Below, one piece after another: positions 5,679 through 8,651 of a stretch of DNA of 8,651 bases. A program made the position numbers and the translations under genes. The DNA lies in assembly GCA_003483125.1 (NCBI GenBank), contig DMWU01000110.1, positions 1-8,651 on the forward strand, in the 5' to 3' direction. Under the pieces are notes generated by a model. It was not told where the DNA came from. It ran no database searches and worked only from the letters and a program-made list of their open reading frames with translations. Every line of letters starts with the position of its first letter. Within the stretch, counting starts at the first letter, position 1. The stretch is from Erythrobacter sp. GTDB lineage: Bacteria; Pseudomonadota; Alphaproteobacteria; Sphingomonadales; Sphingomonadaceae.

Positions 5679-6586
5679 TAACAACTACCCCCACAACCCC
5701 TTGCAGATTCGATTTGTAATGTAACGTGGCCGATTGCGTGCCTGTTTTCCAGCACTTCGGCAACTTCGTGCAAAAATTCGTCACCCGGATGGCCATCAGG
5801 CATCGTCAGATGGGCAGTTAATGCGGTTTCGGTGGTCGACATCGGCCAGATATGTAAGTCGTGTACCAGCTCCACACCGTCCAGCTGGTCGAGGTAAGAG
5901 CGTACTGCATCCTCATCAATGCCCTCAGGTACAGCGTTGAGGCCCAGCTTGATGCTGTCTTTCGCGAGTCCCCATGTGCCCCAGGCAATCACCGCGACAA
6001 TCACCAGGCTTGTGAGCGGGTCAATCCAAACGACGCTGGTATAGATGATCGCGATGCCCGCGATCACAACGCCCAGCGAAACCAGCGCATCAGCGGCCAT
6101 ATGCAGGAATGCACCACGAATATTGAGATCGCTCTTACGCCCACGCATGAACATCAGCGCTGTGAAGGTATTCACCAGAATGCCAATCCCAGCGACGACC
6201 ACCATGGTCATTCCTTCCGGCTGCACGGGGTCGAACATGCGATGCAGCGTTTCGAATAATATGGCACCCACAGCCACCGCCAGCAGCCCTGCATTACCCA
6301 GTGCAGCGAGTATCGTTGAACTCTTATAGCCATAGGTGAAGCCGGCGCTCGGCGGCTTTTTCGCGGCCATGCTGGCGGCCCATGCAAGAAGCAAGGCTAG
6401 CACGTCCGAAAGATTGTGCCCGGCGTCGGCGATAAGCGCCATCGAGCCGGCCAGAAAACCGTATGTTGCCTCGATCACGACGAATGCAGCGTTCAGGACT
6501 ACGCCAACGGCGAAGGCACGGCCATAATCTGCCGGGGCATGGCTATGCCCCTCATGTTCATGCCTGTGATGATGTCCCGCGCCCAT
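5678..6586 (-). CDS. Cation diffusion facilitator (CDF) metal exporter, zinc-type
   Basis: The 302-residue protein is a CDF transporter, which exports divalent metals (typically Zn, also Cd or Co) from the cytoplasm by proton antiport. It has a His-rich N-terminus (His5-7, 9, 11, 14, 16) and about six membrane helices. The metal site is complete: HNLSD (His57, Asp61) in helix 2 and HMAAD (His162, Asp166) in helix 5. The cytoplasmic C-terminal domain shows HDLHIW (242-247) and IGHVTLQIE (285-293). It ends in GCGGSC, a small Cys-rich tail that could bind metal. The length is normal. It starts 5 bases after the mtgA stop and its own stop overlaps the sigma-factor ATG. The coupling suggests that metal stress and the sigma switch are linked, though the metal is not determined by sequence alone. 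Confidence 0.96.
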   Translation of the reverse strand: MGAGHHHRHEHEGHSHAPADYGRAFAVGVVLNAAFVVIEATYGFLAGSMALIADAGHNLSDVLALLLAWAASMAAKKPPSAGFTYGYKSSTILAALGNAGLLAVAVGAILFETLHRMFDPVQPEGMTMVVVAGIGILVNTFTALMFMRGRKSDLNIRGAFLHMAADALVSLGVVIAGIAIIYTSVVWIDPLTSLVIVAVIAWGTWGLAKDSIKLGLNAVPEGIDEDAVRSYLDQLDGVELVHDLHIWPMSTTETALTAHLTMPDGHPGDEFLHEVAEVLENRHAIGHVTLQIESARGCGGSC

Positions 6587-6591
6587 TGCGC

Positions 6592-7263
6592 CTATTCATA
6601 GACGCAGGAATCGAGCCCGTCACGCCTTACGATTGCTATGCGGCGCTGTATCGTGCCACCATGACGCGCCAGCCAGCCGCCCGGGTTGATGACTTCGCGT
6701 TTCTTGGGGAGGGGCAGGGCAGCTGCCATGCGCGCAGCCTCGCTTTGCGTCATTCGCGCTGCCGAATGGTTGAAATAGCGCTGAGCACCGGCCTCTGCCC
6801 CATAGGTACCAATGCCGGTTTCCGCGACATTCAGATAGACCTCCATGATCCGTCGCTTGCCCCATATCTTCTCGATCCAGAAGGCAAACCATGCCTCCAG
6901 CCCTTTTCGGAAATAGCCTCCGCCTTGCCACAGGAAGACATTCTTGGCGGTTTGCTGAGTAATGGTTGAACCGCCGCGGATCCGGCCGCCCTGTGCATTC
7001 TGCACCGCTGCCCGCGCAATCGCCTCAGGATCAAATCCATTATGGCTGCAGAACTTGCCATCTTCTGCCGCGATGACCGCGCTCACCAAGTTGCGATCGA
7101 TGTTCTCAAGCGGCTCCCAATCTTTCGTGGTCGGGTTCTCATCCATCGCCATGGTGGTTGTGTACGGTACGGGGATCCATTTGAAGGCAATCACCAGCAC
7201 CAGCGTGATGGCAATGAAGTACAATATGAATTTTGCCAGGAAACGGACGACGATGCGGGTCAT
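6592..7263 (-). CDS. mtgA: Monofunctional biosynthetic peptidoglycan transglycosylase MtgA
   Basis: MtgA is a GT51 glycosyltransferase that polymerises lipid II into glycan strands at the outer face of the inner membrane. The 223 residues begin with one membrane anchor (about 10-27). The GT51 motifs follow in order: AAEDGKF (65-71) with catalytic Glu67, RGGSTITQQTAKN (96-108), RKGLEAW (119-125), and EKIWGKRRIMEVYLN (131-145) holding the second key glutamate. No penicillin-binding domain follows, so it is the monofunctional form. The ATG at 7263 gives the anchor; a convincing Shine-Dalgarno is not seen within 10 bases. Only about 28 bases separate it from the rpoH terminator, so its promoter is unclear. 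It heads the run of minus-strand genes transporter-sigma-anti-sigma. Confidence 0.96.
   Translation of the reverse strand: MTRIVVRFLAKFILYFIAITLVLVIAFKWIPVPYTTTMAMDENPTTKDWEPLENIDRNLVSAVIAAEDGKFCSHNGFDPEAIARAAVQNAQGGRIRGGSTITQQTAKNVFLWQGGGYFRKGLEAWFAFWIEKIWGKRRIMEVYLNVAETGIGTYGAEAGAQRYFNHSAARMTQSEAARMAAALPLPKKREVINPGGWLARHGGTIQRRIAIVRRDGLDSCVYE
6626..6653 (-). promoter_or_regulatory. Weak candidate ECF promoter for the transporter-sigma genes
   Basis: Within the 3' end of mtgA, CGATAC (6653-6648) lies 16 bases before CGTAAG (6631-6626). The spacing is the same as in the FAS1 and rpoH elements, and the boxes differ from TGATCC and CGTAAC by two bases and one base. A start site here would give a leader of roughly 30 bases before the transporter ATG. 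Codon constraints of mtgA make a chance match possible. Confidence 0.25.
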
Positions 7264-7290
7264 AGAGGTTGAATTAGCTACCCTTGTGAC

Positions 7291-7328
7291 AAAAGAAAAT
7301 CCTCCCTGCCCAAGCGCGAGGGAGGATT
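7291..7328 (-). terminator. Intrinsic terminator of rpoH
   Basis: AATCCTCCCT (7298-7307) pairs perfectly with AGGGAGGATT (7319-7328), a 10-bp stem with an 11-base loop. On the minus strand it is followed by TTCTTTTG, giving a good U-tract. It begins 22 bases after the rpoH stop and separates rpoH from mtgA. Confidence 0.9.
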
Positions 7329-7350
7329 ATTCGTTTAGCTGGCCGCAACT

Positions 7351-8226
7351 TTAGGCAGCGCCGGGCAGCAGCCTTTCGCCGGCTATGCGTTGCATTGCCT
7401 TTTGCAGCTTTTCAAAAGCGCGTACTTCGATCTGGCGGATGCGTTCGCGCGATACATCGTAGACCTGGCTGAGCTCTTCAAGCGTCTGCGGGTTTTCCGT
7501 CAGCCGCCGCTCTGTCAGGATGTGCTTCTCGCGATCATTGAGGCTGTCCATCGCCTCGACCAGCATTTCATGGCGAACCTCTGCCTCTTCGACGTCGGCG
7601 ACCAATTCGTCCTGCAGCGGGCCATCATCGGTCAGCCAATCCTGCCATTCGCCAGAGCCTTCCTCTGTACCGCGCATTGGCGTGTTGAGCGAGCCATCGC
7701 CGCCCATCATCATGCGCCGGTTCATATTGACCACTTCCTGCTCAGGCACACCAAGGTCAGCGGCGATCTTTGCCACATCATCGGGATGCAGGTCAGTATC
7801 CTCATAAGCGTCGAGCTGCTTCTTCATCCGGCGAAGGTTGAAGAACAGTTTCTTCTGAGCGGCAGTGGTACCCATCTTTACGAGGCTCCAGCTACGCAGG
7901 ATGAACTCCTGCATGCTCGCCTTGATCCACCACACGGCATAGGTCGAAAAGCGCACGCCGCGGTCAGGATCAAATTTATCTGCGGCTTTCATAAGACCAA
8001 GACCAGCCTCTTGGATAAGGTCGTTCATTGGTGCGCCGTAACGGCGAAATTTTGCGGCCATCGAAATAGCCAAGCGCATGTAGGCATTGATCAAGCGATG
8101 CAGCGCTTTTTCATCACGCTGGTCACGCCACGCATAGGCCAGCATCAATTCTGTTTCCGCGTCCAAAAGCTCCGCTTTCATCGCTTTGCGCGACATGACG
8201 CTTCCACTGTCCCCGTCTAGTGCCAT
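7351..8226 (-). CDS. rpoH: Heat-shock sigma factor RpoH (sigma-32)
   Basis: RpoH directs RNA polymerase to chaperone and protease genes when unfolded protein accumulates. The 291-residue protein has sigma region 2 with DLIQEAGLGLMKAADKFDP (69-87) and RFSTYAVWWIKASMQEFI (92-109), then the diagnostic RpoH box QKKLFFNLR (124-132). Region 4 holds the helix-turn-helix TLEELSQVYDVSRERIRQIE (248-267). The frame stays open further upstream to 8358, but the ATG at 8226 is chosen: it has AAGGAGG with 9-base spacing, and the upstream residues look like translated leader. A candidate ECF promoter (8284-8312) and an SD-covering hairpin precede it, and a strong terminator follows. Alphaproteobacteria often carry two rpoH genes; which one this is cannot be told from the window. 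Confidence 0.97.
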   Translation of the reverse strand: MALDGDSGSVMSRKAMKAELLDAETELMLAYAWRDQRDEKALHRLINAYMRLAISMAAKFRRYGAPMNDLIQEAGLGLMKAADKFDPDRGVRFSTYAVWWIKASMQEFILRSWSLVKMGTTAAQKKLFFNLRRMKKQLDAYEDTDLHPDDVAKIAADLGVPEQEVVNMNRRMMMGGDGSLNTPMRGTEEGSGEWQDWLTDDGPLQDELVADVEEAEVRHEMLVEAMDSLNDREKHILTERRLTENPQTLEELSQVYDVSRERIRQIEVRAFEKLQKAMQRIAGERLLPGAA

Positions 8227-8235
8227 CGTCTGGCG

Positions 8236-8253
8236 CCTCCTTTTGCTCAGAGG
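8236..8253 (-). promoter_or_regulatory. Hairpin covering the rpoH ribosome-binding site, possible RNA thermometer
   Basis: In the rpoH leader CCUCU (8253-8249) can pair with GGAGG (8240-8236), which is the Shine-Dalgarno sequence, across the loop GAGCAAAA. That is four Watson-Crick pairs and one G-U. A second small hairpin, CACAA-ACGG-UUGUG (8269-8256), lies just upstream. Weak helices of this kind can melt at heat-shock temperature, but the stability here is low and the role is inferred. Confidence 0.35.
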
Positions 8254-8282
8254 TTCACAACCGTTTGTGGTTTGTTTATTAA
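8254..8282 (+). promoter_or_regulatory. Candidate housekeeping promoter of cobU
   Basis: TTCACA (8254-8259) matches five of six bases of the -35 consensus, and TATTAA (8277-8282), 17 bases on, matches four of six of the -10. The start site would be near 8289, about 29 bases before the cobU ATG. The -10 abuts the candidate rpoH -10 on the other strand. Confidence 0.4.
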
Positions 8283-8283
8283 C

Positions 8284-8312
8284 GTTACGTAAGCAAAACG
8301 GGTTTGGATCAA
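8284..8312 (-). promoter_or_regulatory. Candidate ECF-sigma promoter of rpoH
   Basis: On the minus strand TTGATCC (8312-8306) is followed after 16 bases by CGTAAC (8289-8284). The -10 box and spacing are identical to those before the FAS1 gene. A start about 7 bases on would leave a leader of about 50 bases before the rpoH ATG. The TGATCC box also matches what I recall for the RpoE (ECF11) group of Rhodobacter, which controls an rpoH gene. Confidence 0.5.
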
Positions 8313-8317
8313 TTTGG

Positions 8318-8651
8318 ATGTCTGAAAAAATTACAACGCATGAATCACGCGACATCACACTCGTTCTTGGGGGTGCTTCGAGCGGTAAATCAGCTTGGGC
8401 AGAACAGTATATCCTTAGGCGGGCGGAAAAAGTCGGTTACATCGCAACAGCGCAAGCCTTTGACGCAGAAATGAAAGAAAAGATCGCACAGCACAGGGCG
8501 CGGCGTGGTGATGAGTGGACCACTGTCGAAGAACCTTTGGATATCGTTTCCTGTTTTGATACCTTTCGCGCCGACCATCCAGTTTTGCTGGATTGCGCCA
8601 CCCTGTGGCTGAGCAATCTCTTGTTGGCACAGAAAGACCTTTGGATGGAAA
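8318..8651 (+). CDS. cobU: Adenosylcobinamide kinase / adenosylcobinamide-phosphate guanylyltransferase (5' part)
   Basis: CobU (CobP) phosphorylates adenosylcobinamide and then attaches GMP, in the nucleotide-loop assembly of vitamin B12. The 111 visible residues hold the P-loop GGASSGKS (18-25), YIATAQAFDAEM (41-52), IAQHRARR (56-63) with His59 as the likely guanylylated histidine, W67 and the EEP motif (71-73), and a Walker-B-like LLDCATLWLSNLL (90-102). These match the family in order and spacing. The ATG at 8318 is the first in frame that gives the normal N-terminus; only a weak GGA lies upstream. It is divergent from rpoH with a 91-base gap. The rest lies beyond the window, so operon partners cannot be seen. 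No cobalamin riboswitch was recognised before it. Confidence 0.95.
   Translation, partial: MSEKITTHESRDITLVLGGASSGKSAWAEQYILRRAEKVGYIATAQAFDAEMKEKIAQHRARRGDEWTTVEEPLDIVSCFDTFRADHPVLLDCATLWLSNLLLAQKDLWME

Noticed and set aside
7390..8220. Long open frame (276 residues) on the plus strand opposite rpoH
   Set aside because: It lies wholly antisense to a clear RpoH gene, has no recognisable domain, and its openness reflects rpoH codon use.
8227..8317. Cobalamin riboswitch before cobU
   Set aside because: The gap is only 91 bases, shorter than a cobalamin riboswitch, and no B12-box-like motif was recognised.
8227..8358. N-terminal extension of rpoH by 44 residues to an upstream start at 8358
   Set aside because: The ATG at 8226 has a near-perfect Shine-Dalgarno (AAGGAGG) and gives normal RpoH length. 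The extension would overlap cobU and cross the promoter region, and it has no RpoH character.
1..8651. CRISPR array, tRNA, rRNA, insertion sequence or prophage gene
   Set aside because: No regularly spaced repeats, no tRNA-like cloverleaf and no transposase- or phage-like protein were seen on either strand; all long coding stretches belong to ordinary chromosomal families.

Overview
The window (8,651 bases, moderately GC-rich) looks like chromosomal DNA of an alphaproteobacterium, most likely a sphingomonad of the Erythrobacteraceae type. The grounds are the closely conserved ClpP, ClpX and RpoH proteins, the sphingomonad-style TonB-receptor plug, and an ECF sigma / RskA-type anti-sigma / fasciclin cluster. 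This placement rests on recognising protein sequence, not on a search.

Layout. Bases 1-700 (minus): the 5' part of an exported amidase-signature hydrolase that runs off the left edge. Bases 738-1186 (minus): a TonB-dependent receptor reduced to signal peptide, plug and apparently the last barrel strand, read as a pseudogene made by an internal out-of-frame deletion. Bases 1187-1400: a divergent regulatory gap. Bases 1401-3546 (plus): clpP then clpX, where clpX has no ATG start. Bases 3547-3735: a convergent gap with a strong terminator and a possible small RNA on the minus strand. Bases 3736-7263 (minus, in transcription order): mtgA, a CDF metal transporter, an ECF sigma factor, an RskA-type anti-sigma factor and a secreted FAS1 protein. 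Bases 7351-8226 (minus): rpoH, ending in a clear intrinsic terminator. From 8318 (plus): the start of cobU, cut by the right edge.

How it fits together. Most of the window concerns stress and envelope homeostasis: the ClpXP protease, the heat-shock sigma factor, and an envelope-type ECF sigma switch translationally coupled to a metal exporter. The most interesting signal is that the region upstream of the FAS1 gene and the region upstream of rpoH carry the same bipartite element, ATCC-N16-CGTAAC, at ECF-promoter geometry. This suggests that the local ECF sigma factor drives both the FAS1 protein and the heat-shock sigma factor, a cascade with precedents in other bacteria. A weaker copy lies 40 bases before the transporter-sigma genes. 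Two further RNA-level candidates are a double hairpin with CCCUCC (anti-Shine-Dalgarno) loops after the FAS1 gene, and a small hairpin that covers the rpoH ribosome-binding site. All regulatory proposals are inferences from reading the sequence by eye.
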